A stretch of DNA of 64,000 nucleotides from Desulfobaccales bacterium. GTDB lineage: Bacteria; Desulfobacterota; Desulfobaccia; Desulfobaccales; 0-14-0-80-60-11. How positions within the stretch are numbered: position 1 is the stretch's first letter; every line of letters starts with the position of its first letter. Positions 33,268 through 42,215 of the stretch are shown one piece after another. The stretch is from assembly GCA_037481655.1 (NCBI GenBank), contig JBBFLF010000008.1:60514-124513 (forward strand). The letters run 5' to 3'. Both the position numbers and the translations under genes were made by a program. Below the pieces are notes generated by a model, which searched no databases, was not told the DNA's origin, and saw only the letters and a list, made by a program, of their open reading frames with translations.

Positions 33268-34638
33268 ATGCCCCCCGATTTGGACAAGATCGCCGCCCGG
33301 GTCAGGGAAAAGCGGGAATCCTTCCGGGAATACCGCTTCACCGAACTGGAAAACGACGCCATCAAGACCTTCTTCGACCTGGCCCAGGAATACGAGACCC
33401 TGGACAACTTCTACCGGGTGGTGGTGACGGTCCTGAAGGAATTCTTCGGGTGGGAGACCCGCCTCTACCTCCTGCGCCAGGACGGCCTGCTGGAAATCGT
33501 GGTGGACAGCCGGGAGGGGCTCCTGCCGCACCGTCCACCGGCCCCGGCCCACATCCAATTGGCCGGCCAGGCTTACGGCGTCAACGATGCCTGGCTGGTG
33601 CCCATCCGGGGCAACCTGCTCTTGGTGGAGCGCCTGCCCTTCTACGCCAAGGAGCAGCTCATCGGCATGCTGGAGGTCGCCCCCGCCTCCACCCTCTCCG
33701 AACATAACCGCTTCTTCCTGGAGAAATACGCCAACCGCCTGGGCTACAACCTGCACTCCAAGGTCATCTACTGGCAGAACATCCAGCACATCCGCTTCAT
33801 CAACAGCCTGGTGGCGGATATTGAGCACAATGTCATCGTGCCCAATATCACCCTGAGCCTGTATCTGCGCCACCTCCGGGACAAGATCCGCACCCTGGAG
33901 GAGCTGGAGTGCGCCTGTGAGATCCGCACCGAGAAGTGCGAGAAATTCCCGGAGGCCCAGGTTACCTTCCGCAACCTGATCCAGGGCCTGAAAGACGATT
34001 ACCAAACCCTGGAGCAGCAATATAAAGGTATCAGCCTGTTCATTGAGTCGCTCTTTCGGCCCTCCCATTTCCAGCGGGGCCATCTGGTGCTCAGGCGCCG
34101 GCCCCACCGGGTAATGAGCGACATCATCCAGCCCCAGCTGCAGCTCTTTCTCCCCCGCCTGAAAGAACGGGGCATCGAGATTGACGTGGCTCTGGGGGGC
34201 GTGCCCGACGAAGAGATTCTCCTGTCCGTGGACAAAGGCCTCATGGCCCAGGTGTATGCCAATCTCTTCTCCAACGCGGTGAAATACACCCGTCCCAATC
34301 ACGAGGGCCGCAAATATATCTCCTTCGGCCGGGAGATCCTGCGGGACTATTTCGGGCCGGGGAAACACGGCTGCAAGTTCAACGTCTTTTCCACCGGCCC
34401 CCACATCCCGCCGGAGGATGTGCCTTATATCTTTGAGGAGGGGTATCGAGGGCACAATATCAACGGCGAGGTGGGCACCGGCCGGGGCCTCTATTTTGTG
34501 CGCAACGTCATCGAGACCCACGGCGGCCAGGTGGGCTATGAACCCACCCATGGCGGCAACAATTTTTATTTCATCTTGCCGATGATGGAAGTGCCGGAAG
34601 CGCCTTACGCCGCCGGCTTGACCGCCGGCGAAGCGTGA
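33268..34638 (+). CDS. Soluble sensor histidine kinase with GAF-like input and an unusual H-box
   Basis: The ATG at 33268 gives 456 residues. There is no membrane segment. Residues about 25-165 look like a GAF-type sensor. A long helical stretch holds DIEHNVIVPNITL, the likely phospho-acceptor His in a noncanonical H-box, and a Cys pair region (ELECACEIRTEKCEKF). The HATPase domain follows, with the N-box NLFSNAVKYTR and GTGRGLYFVRNVIETHGG. No response regulator gene is adjacent. The ligand is unknown; the Cys cluster suggests a redox or metal input (inference). Confidence 0.85.
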   Translation: MPPDLDKIAARVREKRESFREYRFTELENDAIKTFFDLAQEYETLDNFYRVVVTVLKEFFGWETRLYLLRQDGLLEIVVDSREGLLPHRPPAPAHIQLAGQAYGVNDAWLVPIRGNLLLVERLPFYAKEQLIGMLEVAPASTLSEHNRFFLEKYANRLGYNLHSKVIYWQNIQHIRFINSLVADIEHNVIVPNITLSLYLRHLRDKIRTLEELECACEIRTEKCEKFPEAQVTFRNLIQGLKDDYQTLEQQYKGISLFIESLFRPSHFQRGHLVLRRRPHRVMSDIIQPQLQLFLPRLKERGIEIDVALGGVPDEEILLSVDKGLMAQVYANLFSNAVKYTRPNHEGRKYISFGREILRDYFGPGKHGCKFNVFSTGPHIPPEDVPYIFEEGYRGHNINGEVGTGRGLYFVRNVIETHGGQVGYEPTHGGNNFYFILPMMEVPEAPYAAGLTAGEA

Positions 34639-34797
34639 AGGCCTCCGGGACCGTGACCGGCTCAAGCTGAAGGGAGCTGAGATCGTCGAAGAGGGACCGC
34701 CAAGGCATCCCTTCCCTGCTCATTCGCGCAAGAAAACCGCTGGGGTTCATAGGCAAGCCGTGCCCTGGCCTGCCACCTGCCTGACCCGGGAAACGCC

Positions 34798-35001
34798 ATG
34801 TCCATCAAGTATCTGGCCCAGGAACTTTACCGCCTCAGCCGGCGGGTGGATGAGCTGGAAAAACAGCTGCGAAGCTTCCGGGAGCGGGGCGAACCTTCCC
34901 CCGAGTGGAGCCGCCTGGAGGCCGAGCTGGCCGAGGCCGTCAAAGAACGGGACCGCCTGCGGGCCGTCCTGGAGGCCAAAAAGGAAAAGCCGCTAATCTG
35001 A
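34798..35001 (+). CDS. Small coiled-coil protein (67 aa)
   Basis: A 67-residue, highly charged protein predicted to be almost all helix, with leucine-spaced heptads (LSRRVDELEKQL..., RLEAELAEAVKERDRL). No signal or membrane segment. It begins with ATG after CGGGAAACGCC, a weak site. It lies 160 nt after the sensor kinase gene. Function unknown. Confidence 0.6.
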   Translation: MSIKYLAQELYRLSRRVDELEKQLRSFRERGEPSPEWSRLEAELAEAVKERDRLRAVLEAKKEKPLI

Positions 35002-35105
35002 GGCCTTCGGGGAGCGCGGCCCGGAGTGAGGGAAAAGGGCTGTTGTTAATGCCCACGAGCCCCTGGTCTTAAATGCCCAAAATATAAGGGGGGTGGGGAG
35101 GGGAG

Positions 35106-35154
35106 TTTGAGGGGAGGGCGGGGGGTCCACTGACCCCCCGGCCCTCCCCTCAAA
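35106..35154. repeat. GC-rich palindrome, B-type, 3' of the 95-aa gene
   Basis: A stem of about 22 bp with a four-base loop and one bulge. On the minus strand it reads TTTGAGGGGAGGGCCGGGG into the loop. It lies about 20 nt past the stop of the minus-strand gene at 35174-35461 and carries the same GGGGGTGGGGAGGGG flank as the copies at 24.9, 44.8 and 63.8 kb. Likely a bidirectional 3'-end element. Confidence 0.7.
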
Positions 35155-35173
35155 GATCACTCATGCCACGGTC

Positions 35174-35461
35174 TCAGCACAGCCAGCAGCCGGCCTCCCG
35201 GATCTGTTCATACCATTTCTGCAGGAGCGGCCCCCGGTCCTTCTTGGTGAGAAACAGCAGCCTGAGCACCTGGCTCATGTCGATAAAACCGGCGAAATAG
35301 GCGTATTTCACCAGGTTTTCCAGATTTTCCGGCGAGAATTCCCGGGCCTTTTCCGGCACCCGCTCCCAGAAATCCTCCGCCTGGATGATCTCCTTCACCC
35401 GCTGGTAATGCTCTTGTAACTGCTCCAAAGTCGGGGTCGTCACCGAACTGACCTCAGCCAT
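35174..35461 (-). CDS. Small helical protein of unknown function ending in CWLC
   Basis: From the ATG at 35461 (weak GGGGG site) the protein has 95 residues, mostly helical (LEQLQEHYQRVKEIIQ, NLENLVKYAYFAGFID). It ends with a C-x-x-C tail (GCWLC) at the extreme C-terminus, which could bind a metal or be redox active. The longer ORF start at 35602 lies in low-quality sequence and was rejected. No family recognised. Confidence 0.65.
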   Translation of the reverse strand: MAEVSSVTTPTLEQLQEHYQRVKEIIQAEDFWERVPEKAREFSPENLENLVKYAYFAGFIDMSQVLRLLFLTKKDRGPLLQKWYEQIREAGCWLC

Positions 35462-35655
35462 CGCGTCGTGCCCCCGGCTGTGAAGTGAACCCTCTCCCGG
35501 GGAGAGGCGCGGGATCATCCCCTTCCCCCGCCTTCCCTTATAAGTCCTAATAATTTTTGGCAAATAGCAGTCAAGAGTTTGATGGTTAAAATGTGGATCC
35601 AAGGAGCTGGGGGAGGGGAACAGGATTCCGCAATTCCTGGCCCCTCTCCTTCATC

Positions 35656-37143
35656 TCACATTCCTTCCCTGGTTGATAGCACCTCCCGGGCCCGCCGGGC
35701 CGCCTTCTGCCCCTCCAGGATGGCCGCCTCCACACAGGGGAGGCCCGCCAGATCGGAGTGGGCCAGGATCAGGCGGCCTTTCACCGGTCGGGGCCGCCCC
35801 TCCTTCTTGAGCAGGGTGAGAAAACCGGGATAGGGCACCACCTGGGCATGCCCGAAGCGGTAGAGCCGCACCTCCTCCACCGCGGCCGCCGCGGCCGGAA
35901 ACCGCCGGGCCACCGCCTGAAGCAGCCGCTCAGCCTGCACTTCCGCCGGCTGGTCCAGAAGCTCCCGCCGGCCCGTGGGGAAGGGCTGGGGCGCATAGAG
36001 CACCATGGCCTTTCGGGTCCGGGCCTCTGCCCGCCGGGGAGAGAGGATGAAATCCGAGAAGGCCTCCTCCTCCATCATCCAGTTCTCATAGCCCGGGGCC
36101 TGGATCTCCAAAGGGCCGAGCAGGGCCGCCACCACATAGCTGCTGTAGCGGAAATGGCGGAAATCCTCCGCCGGCCAGCCAGCCTCCGGGGGCAGGAGGT
36201 GCTGCATGGCGAATTTGCCGCCCGCCAGGATCGCCACCTGGGCCTCCACGCAGAGGGCCTCCCCCCTCGCCCCCCGGGCCAGGAGCCGGATTCGGTCCCG
36301 GCTGAAGCGCAGTCCCACCACCACCTGGCCCAACCGGGGGGCCCGGGGGAGAGCCGCCACCAGGGCCGTGACCAGGCGGGCGTTTCCCTCCGGAAAGGCC
36401 ATGAGCCGGGCGCTGGTGGAAAATTCCGACATGAGAAAGCTCAGGCCCGCCCAGGCGGACACCTGGTGGGGCAGGGCCCCCAGGCAGGAGGCGCAATACG
36501 GGGCAAAGAAGGCGGTGGCCACCGGTGGGAGACCCCGCTCCCGCTCCAGATAATCCGCCAGCGACAGGCGGTCCAGCTCCGGGCGGCTGAACTCCTCCTC
36601 CCCCAAAGGATCCCATTCCTCCTCCCAGGCCGCCAGGTCCTCCGCCAGGCGCAGCAAGCCCTCCCGCACCGCCGGCGGGAAAGGCAGTTGGCGCACGCCG
36701 GCGGCACTGTAACAGTCCGGGAACCACTGGCCCCGGTAATACAGGGCGCTGGCCGGAGGCTCCACCACCGCGGCCTCCACATCGAGGCCCAGGTCCCGGT
36801 ACCAGGCGGCCCAGGCCTCGGTCCAGGGGTAATAGGAGTAGGCCGAGCCCGCCGGATACGGAATCCCCTCATACTCTTCCGTGAGACAGACCCCCCCGGG
36901 GGCGGCTCCGGCCTCCAGCACCACCACTTCCCGGTCCCGGAGATGGTAGGCCGCGGTGAGGCCGGAAAGCCCGGCCCCCACCACCGCCACCTCCACCCTG
37001 AGGTCCGGCTGCTCCGGCCACGACCCGGGGCGTTCCCCGGGGGACAGGAAATACCGATGGCAGCTCCCCGCCGTCTCCCCCCGCCACTCCCGGATCAGGG
37101 TCTTGGCCATTCTCCGCGGTAATTGGTCACTTGGCTCCGTCAT
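35656..37143 (-). CDS. FAD-dependent oxidoreductase of the amine oxidase/phytoene desaturase type
   Basis: A 495-residue flavoprotein. The dinucleotide-binding motif VAVVGAGLSGLTAAYHL lies near residue 52 and is followed by VVVLEAGAAPGGVC. The middle contains FAPYCASCLGALPHQVSAWAG, and the C-terminus has the FAD-contacting HSDLAGLPCVEAAILEGQKAA. This is the superfamily of protoporphyrinogen oxidases, HpnE and carotenoid desaturases. The exact substrate is unclear. Its neighbours larB and an HpnI-like glycosyltransferase leave a hopanoid/isoprenoid link possible but unproven. A second ATG at 37110 is an alternative start. Confidence 0.82.
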   Translation of the reverse strand: MTEPSDQLPRRMAKTLIREWRGETAGSCHRYFLSPGERPGSWPEQPDLRVEVAVVGAGLSGLTAAYHLRDREVVVLEAGAAPGGVCLTEEYEGIPYPAGSAYSYYPWTEAWAAWYRDLGLDVEAAVVEPPASALYYRGQWFPDCYSAAGVRQLPFPPAVREGLLRLAEDLAAWEEEWDPLGEEEFSRPELDRLSLADYLERERGLPPVATAFFAPYCASCLGALPHQVSAWAGLSFLMSEFSTSARLMAFPEGNARLVTALVAALPRAPRLGQVVVGLRFSRDRIRLLARGARGEALCVEAQVAILAGGKFAMQHLLPPEAGWPAEDFRHFRYSSYVVAALLGPLEIQAPGYENWMMEEEAFSDFILSPRRAEARTRKAMVLYAPQPFPTGRRELLDQPAEVQAERLLQAVARRFPAAAAAVEEVRLYRFGHAQVVPYPGFLTLLKKEGRPRPVKGRLILAHSDLAGLPCVEAAILEGQKAARRAREVLSTREGM

Positions 37144-37223
37144 GGCCTCGTCGGGAGGCCGAAGGCTCTAAGGCGCCCTTATGACGCCGGGATAGGCCTT
37201 CGCCTTCGGCTGCTTGCGTCTCC

Positions 37224-37976
37224 TCACTCCTTGCGGTTGATCAGGGCCGCCAGATAGCCGGCCCCGAAGCCGTTGTCAATGTTCACCACCGCCACGCCGT
37301 TGGCGCAGGAGTTGAGCATGGCCAACAGCGCCGCCAGGCCCCCGAAACTGGCGCCATAGCCGATACTGGTGGGCACCGCCACCACCGGCCGGTCCACCAG
37401 GCCGGCCACCACGCTGGGAAGGGCCCCCTCCATGCCGGCCACCACCACAAAGACCCCGGCCTCCCGGAAGAGGTGGCGGTAAGAGAGGAGCCGGTGCAAT
37501 CCGGCCACCCCGCAATCGTAAATGGTCTCCACCCGGTTGCCCATGATGCGGGCGGTGACCGCCGCCTCTTCCGCCACCGGGATGTCGGAGGTGCCGGCGC
37601 TGAGCACCAGCACCAACCCTCGGCCCCGGTCCGGGATCTCCCCCCGGCTTAAAGTGAGGGCTCCGGAAGCGGGATAATAGACGGCCGTCGGGAATTCCTC
37701 CTGCAGTTCCTCGGCCTGGGACGCTGCCAGCCGGGTCACCAGGATATGCGGCGACCGGGCCCACAGGGCATGCAGAATGGCCTTGAGCTGGGCGGTCTCC
37801 TTCCCCGGCGCAAACACCACCTCGGGAAAGCCCTGGCGCAGGGAGCGATGGTGGTCCACCCGGGCAAAGCCCAGATCCTCGAAGGGGAGGGCCCGCAGGC
37901 GCTCCACGGCCTCGGCCACCGTCAGGCGCCCGGCCTGCACCTCCTTTAAGATGTCCTCAATCTGCGTGGCATCCAT
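37224..37976 (-). CDS. larB: LarB, nickel-pincer cofactor biosynthesis (NaAD carboxylase)
   Basis: The ATG at 37976 gives 250 residues, the usual LarB length. The N-terminal helical part (DILKEVQAGRLTVAEAVERL) and the PurE-like C-terminal domain (VLSAGTSDIPVAEEAAVTA, GMEGALPSVVAGLVDRPVVAVPTSIGYG) are characteristic. LarB carboxylates and hydrolyses nicotinic acid adenine dinucleotide to start the nickel-pincer cofactor of lactate racemase-like enzymes. larC, larE and larA are not in the window. Confidence 0.93.
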   Translation of the reverse strand: MDATQIEDILKEVQAGRLTVAEAVERLRALPFEDLGFARVDHHRSLRQGFPEVVFAPGKETAQLKAILHALWARSPHILVTRLAASQAEELQEEFPTAVYYPASGALTLSRGEIPDRGRGLVLVLSAGTSDIPVAEEAAVTARIMGNRVETIYDCGVAGLHRLLSYRHLFREAGVFVVVAGMEGALPSVVAGLVDRPVVAVPTSIGYGASFGGLAALLAMLNSCANGVAVVNIDNGFGAGYLAALINRKE

Positions 37977-38084
37977 GATGGTTAAACCGGTTCCCGGCCT
38001 GATGACCCCTTCCGGCCGGCGGCCCGTCAAAGCTAAAAATATACCATATCCCGGCGGGTCCGGCTCCTTGGCGGCATAAGGCGA

Positions 38085-39230
38085 TCACTTTGGCGCCGCC
38101 GGCATGGGCGTAAGCCGGCCATCCGGCAACAGCCGGAAACGCCCACCCCGCCAGGTGACAGTGTTCCCTAAAAAGCTCAAGAGCCAAAATCCCACTGCCA
38201 GCAAGTCCTTCACGGGCACCAGCATCCACGCCGGCCCCGGGAGCCGCCCTTTCAGGCAGGCTTTCAGGGCGTAGCAGCTCAGCCCCAGGCGCAGCCCCAC
38301 CGTGGCGGCCACCAACATGGCAGCCCAGCCCGCCCCGGCGCTCAGCCACCATCCCATCAGCGCAAAGAGCAGGGTATGGGTAATGCCATAAGCCAGATAC
38401 CCTTTGGGCCGGCAGACCCGGTACGTCCGGCTCCAGCGGAGCTGGTGCAGCACATAGTCCTTCAGGCACATGTCAGGTGCCCCGGTCTCCACCACATAGG
38501 GGAGGAGATCCACCCCAAAGCCAGCCTGGCTTATGCGGTGTCCCAACTGATAATCATCCGCCAGATAATCCGCCAGGGGCGCAAAACCGCCGATGGCTTC
38601 GTAGGCCCGGCGAGTGAAGGCCATAGCCGCGCCCAGGGCGAAATCCACCCCCTGCACATACCGGGCCACCGCCACCGAGGGGATGAAATCCCCGGCGATG
38701 GCGAGGCTTTCCAGGGCCGCCCCCAGGCTGCGGGGCTCGCAGGCCCGATAGGGGCAGGAGACCAGTCCCATCCCTGGACGGGCCAAGGCGGCCGCCGCGG
38801 TGGCCAGGAAATCCCCGCCCACCTTGACATCGGCATCGGCAAGGACCAGGAGGTCGTAGCGGGCCAGGGGGGCCAATTGCTGCAAGATGCTCACCTTGGG
38901 GTTGAGGCCCCGCACCTCGGGACAAAGCACCACCTTCACCGGCACCCCTGAGTGGGCGGCGGCCAGCTCCCTTAAGTACTGCAGGGCCGGGTCCTGGGGG
39001 TCCGCCACCCCGAAGAGCACCTCATACGGGGCATACTCCTGGGTGAGGAAGCTCTCCAGGCACTCCCGCATCCCCGGCTCCCAGCCCTTCACCGGCTTGA
39101 AGACCGTCACCCCGGGTCCGGAGGTCGCGGCGAGACTGGGGGAGAGGGCAAAAAAGCGCCTCAGACAGATCCACGCCCCCACCTGATAGAGCAGGGACAC
39201 CAGCCACAGGATGATGCAGAAAGTGAGCAT
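38085..39230 (-). CDS. HpnI-like glycosyltransferase (hopanoid or ceramide-glucosyltransferase type)
   Basis: A 381-residue GT2/GT21-type enzyme. A membrane helix lies at the N-terminus (1-22) and two to three at the C-terminus (about 275-355). Catalytic features include VFKPVKGWEPG, LADADVKVG, the LADDYQLGHRI aspartate pair and QLRWSRT (the Q/RxxRW motif). HpnI transfers N-acetylglucosamine to bacteriohopanetetrol; ceramide glucosyltransferase is the close alternative. Other hpn genes are not seen nearby, so the substrate is inferred. Confidence 0.8.
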   Translation of the reverse strand: MLTFCIILWLVSLLYQVGAWICLRRFFALSPSLAATSGPGVTVFKPVKGWEPGMRECLESFLTQEYAPYEVLFGVADPQDPALQYLRELAAAHSGVPVKVVLCPEVRGLNPKVSILQQLAPLARYDLLVLADADVKVGGDFLATAAAALARPGMGLVSCPYRACEPRSLGAALESLAIAGDFIPSVAVARYVQGVDFALGAAMAFTRRAYEAIGGFAPLADYLADDYQLGHRISQAGFGVDLLPYVVETGAPDMCLKDYVLHQLRWSRTYRVCRPKGYLAYGITHTLLFALMGWWLSAGAGWAAMLVAATVGLRLGLSCYALKACLKGRLPGPAWMLVPVKDLLAVGFWLLSFLGNTVTWRGGRFRLLPDGRLTPMPAAPK

Positions 39231-39306
39231 CGCCGGGAATTCCCGTTAATTTATACTAAAGGAAGAGCCGATAACCAAGACAAAGGCGGCGCGCGGGAGG
39301 CATCAC

Positions 39307-40017
39307 ATGCCCCTGGAGGCAGTGCTCTTCGATCTCTACGGGACCCTGGTGGATATCTTCACCGATGAAGGGGACCCGGTGCTCTACCAGGAACTGAGCA
39401 AATTCCTGGGCTATTATGGCATCCGCCTGGCCCCCGAGGAACTGGCGGCCAAATACCAGGGGTATGCCGCCGCCCAGCTCCGGGAGCGCCCCAGCCCCTT
39501 CGGGGATATAGACGTCTATCAGGTGTTTGAAGCCATCCTCCTGGAGGGGCTGGGAAAGCAGCCGGAGCGCAGCCTGACTTTGGCCGTCGCCCGGCTTTTC
39601 CGCTCCTTGAGCCGCAAGCATTTCCGCCTCTTTCCCGATGCCCGGCCCGCCTTGGTGGAGCTGAAGCGGCGTTATCGCCTCGGCTTGGTCACCGACGCCC
39701 AGTGGGTCTTCAGCGAGCCGGAGATCCACATCTTGAAAATCAGCGATTTTTTTGACACCATCATCCTGTCCTCCCGCTATTTCGTCCGCAAACCCAGCCC
39801 CCAGATTTACGCCCACGCCCTGAAAGCCCTGTGGCTGAAGCCCTTCCAGGCGGTATATGTGGGAAATGACCTGGACAACGACGTTCCCGGGCCCCTGAGC
39901 CTGGGCATGCCGGTGGTATTGGTGGACCGGGGCACCCTGCCCCCGGAGACGCCGGTCCCCGTCCTTTCCGACCTCCGGGACCTTCCCTCCTTTCTGCAGA
40001 CACGGTATAATAGCTGA
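39307..40017 (+). CDS. HAD-family hydrolase
   Basis: A 236-residue HAD protein with motif I FDLYGTLVD (nucleophile D9). The second Asp is replaced by Tyr, the pattern seen in haloacid dehalogenase-type members, so it may not be an ordinary phosphatase. Motif II is LVTDAQ, the Lys is in VRKPSPQIY and motif IV is GNDLDNDVPG. A helical cap lies between motifs I and II. It is cytosolic with unknown substrate. It is divergent from the glycosyltransferase gene, and a TATAAT near 40006 may start the next gene. Confidence 0.88.
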   Translation: MPLEAVLFDLYGTLVDIFTDEGDPVLYQELSKFLGYYGIRLAPEELAAKYQGYAAAQLRERPSPFGDIDVYQVFEAILLEGLGKQPERSLTLAVARLFRSLSRKHFRLFPDARPALVELKRRYRLGLVTDAQWVFSEPEIHILKISDFFDTIILSSRYFVRKPSPQIYAHALKALWLKPFQAVYVGNDLDNDVPGPLSLGMPVVLVDRGTLPPETPVPVLSDLRDLPSFLQTRYNS

Positions 40018-40072
40018 AATTTCCCGGCGGCCCTCCTGCTAGCCGGACGGCTTTTGCCTGAAAGGAGAGAAC

Positions 40073-40414
40073 ATGAGCACCTCTGTGGCCTGGCGGGCCG
40101 ATTACGACGCGGCCCTGGGGGAGGCCAAGAAGTCCGGCCGGCCCCTGGTGGTGGAATTTTACCTGGAGGGCTGCCCCCATTGCCGGCGCCTGGCCGAGGA
40201 AACCCACACTGACGCCCGGGTGGCCGCCGCCTTGAATGACCGCTTTGTGCCGGTGCGCCTGGAGGGTCGCCAGCACATGGACCTGGTGCAGAAATTCGGC
40301 GTCCGGGGAGCGCCCACCACCCTGATCGTGGACGCCACCGGCAAGGAGATGGCCCGCCTCGTGGGGTTTCATACCCCGGAAGAGTATCTGGCGGAGCTCA
40401 ACAAAGCGGCCTGA
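40073..40414 (+). CDS. Thioredoxin-fold protein with a CPHC active site
   Basis: A 113-residue thioredoxin-like protein without a signal peptide, preceded by AAAGGAGA. The active site is EGCPHCRRL, and the cis-proline lies in RGAPTTLIVD. The C-P-H-C motif is DsbA-like and more oxidising than CGPC, unusual for a cytosolic single-domain thioredoxin. Its role is probably thiol exchange or a DUF255-like reductase function. It follows the HAD gene on the same strand. Confidence 0.88.
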   Translation: MSTSVAWRADYDAALGEAKKSGRPLVVEFYLEGCPHCRRLAEETHTDARVAAALNDRFVPVRLEGRQHMDLVQKFGVRGAPTTLIVDATGKEMARLVGFHTPEEYLAELNKAA

Positions 40415-40601
40415 CTTGCCGTCCCGGGTGGAAGGCGGCTTCCGAGGGGCAGTCCTGCCGCCACGCCGGCCGCCGCCATCCGGAAGGGATGCCTCGGGGA
40501 CCGGTCAGGAAGCCGACAGTCGGGCCCCAGGCGGCTGAAGGCGATGAGATGGGAATGGGGGAGTGCCGGAGCCGCCGGTGGAGATGCAGTCAGGGGGGGA
40601 A

Positions 40602-41639
40602 ATGATGACCAGCACCAACAGACCGGAATCTGCGTTTTTTTCTGGCGTGCGCGCCATCCTGCTGGCGGCGCTACTGTCGGCTCTTTTGGGCGCGCCGGCG
40701 GTGCGGGCAGCCGACGACGACGAGGGCCTGGTGACCGCCAAGGCCTTTGTCATCATGGATGCCAAGACCGGCCGCACCCTCCTGGCCCTCAACCCCCACC
40801 TCATGCTGCCCCCGGCCAGCACTCTGAAGGTCATGACCGCCCTGATGGTGATGGAGCGGCTGCGGTTGGACGACAAGGTCACGGTGAGCCCCTATGCCGC
40901 CGCCGCGCCGGCCTCCAAGATCAACTTGCAGCCGGGGGAAACCCTCACTGTCCGTGACCTGTTGTATGCCTTGCTGTTGTCCTCGGCCAACGACGGCGCG
41001 AGGGCCCTGGCGGAGAAGATCAGCGGCAGTGAGGAGGCCTTCGCAGCCGAGGCCACCCGCCAGATGCGGGCCTGGGGGGCCTACCGCACCCGGCTGGCCA
41101 CCGCCAACGGCCTGCCGGCCGAAGGGCAGTACTCCACCGCCGAGGATCTGGCCCTGCTCTTCCGCCGGGCCATCCAGCACCCGGAGCTGGCCAAGATCAT
41201 GGCCACCAAGTACTACACCATCCCCGGCGACCGGGAACTGCGGAATCACGACCGCTTCCTCTTCACCACCCCCCTGGCCCAGGGCGGCAAGACCGGTTTT
41301 ACCCGGGCTTCCCGGCACACCTATGTGGGCCGCTTCAAAAATGGCGATCAGGAAATCATCATCGCCATGTTGGGGAGCTCCCAGAAATGGGCCGACATGC
41401 GCACCCTCATCGAAAAAGGCTTTGAACTGAGCGGCGCCCCCATCGCCAAAATGGAGCCCCTGGAAGAGCGCCTGTGGTTTGCCAAGAAGCACACCGGTCG
41501 GTATGCCCAGGCGGCGGTGCGTTCCAAATCCAAGCGGAGCAAAGCCAAAGTGGTGACCGCCTCCATCACCGGCAGCGGCAGCAAGAAGCTCAACACCACC
41601 CGGAAAAAGAAAGCCTCCCGTTACAAAGGGGGATCGTAA
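40602..41639 (+). CDS. D-alanyl-D-alanine carboxypeptidase (DacA-type, peptidase S11)
   Basis: The ATG at 40602 follows AGGGGGGGA and gives 345 residues. It has a signal peptide (about 10-36, ending AVRA), then the S11 catalytic domain with SxxK in PPASTLKVMT, SxN in LLSSANDGAR and KTG in GGKTGFT. It trims terminal D-Ala from peptidoglycan stem peptides. The C-terminus after about 290 is a basic, low-complexity tail (SKSKRSKAKV..., TTRKKKASRYKGG) that may bind the wall, rather than the usual amphipathic membrane anchor. Confidence 0.93.
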   Translation: MMTSTNRPESAFFSGVRAILLAALLSALLGAPAVRAADDDEGLVTAKAFVIMDAKTGRTLLALNPHLMLPPASTLKVMTALMVMERLRLDDKVTVSPYAAAAPASKINLQPGETLTVRDLLYALLLSSANDGARALAEKISGSEEAFAAEATRQMRAWGAYRTRLATANGLPAEGQYSTAEDLALLFRRAIQHPELAKIMATKYYTIPGDRELRNHDRFLFTTPLAQGGKTGFTRASRHTYVGRFKNGDQEIIIAMLGSSQKWADMRTLIEKGFELSGAPIAKMEPLEERLWFAKKHTGRYAQAAVRSKSKRSKAKVVTASITGSGSKKLNTTRKKKASRYKGGS

Positions 41640-41643
41640 GGAC

Positions 41644-41901
41644 GTGAAGGGGCTGTTCAACAAGGTGCGCAACACCGTCACCCGGCAGCGCTATGTGGTC
41701 TCCACCATCAAGAAGGCGGAGGGTCTCTACGAGACCGCGGTCTTCGAGGCCACCTTCTTTTATTTCCCCAAAAGCCTCTCCAAGCCTGCGGTGGCCAAGG
41801 AGACCCACACCAAAGACGAGGCCTGGGACCTGCATTATGAAGTGGTGGCCCGCCTGGCCACCGAATATCCCCCCCGCCTCTTCCAGGAACTCAAGAAATA
41901 G
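41644..41901 (+). CDS. Small conserved-looking protein of unknown function (85 aa)
   Basis: An 85-residue, basic protein from a GTG at 41644 with TAAGGA upstream, 4 nt after the carboxypeptidase stop, so co-transcribed. It has a basic start (KGLFNKVRNTVTRQR) and an aromatic core (FEATFFYFPKSL). No signal or membrane segment. I do not recognise a family. Confidence 0.7.
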   Translation: MKGLFNKVRNTVTRQRYVVSTIKKAEGLYETAVFEATFFYFPKSLSKPAVAKETHTKDEAWDLHYEVVARLATEYPPRLFQELKK

Positions 41902-42215
41902 CCTGAGGCCGGGCCGCCTCTGATTAAGCCTTTCGGGGCCTCCGCTTTCTGGTTCCCTCTCGAAACCGGGCCATCGGGACTTGGGGGCGCCTCCTGGGTG
42001 TGCCCCGGCCTGGGTCCATTCTCCGCCTTGCCATCCTCTCGGCTCTGCTCAGCAAACGAACGCCACCTCGGATGAGGCCAGCGTCCTTCCCTCAAGCTCT
42101 TTTCTGGGATGACCTTGGCGGGAAAGGGCCTGCCCGGGAAGGCCGCCGGTCATTTTCCCCTGCCAGCGCGCAGCGTTTATGCTATAGTCTGAGACTTACG
42201 CCCGGACGCTGATTT
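41902..42215 (+). promoter_or_regulatory. 314-bp intergenic region with a putative livM promoter
   Basis: CTGCCA (42160-42165), a 17-nt spacer and TATAGT (42183-42188) lie just before the livM start at 42216, leaving a leader of about 20 nt. No gene or strong hairpin is visible in the rest. Confidence 0.4.
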
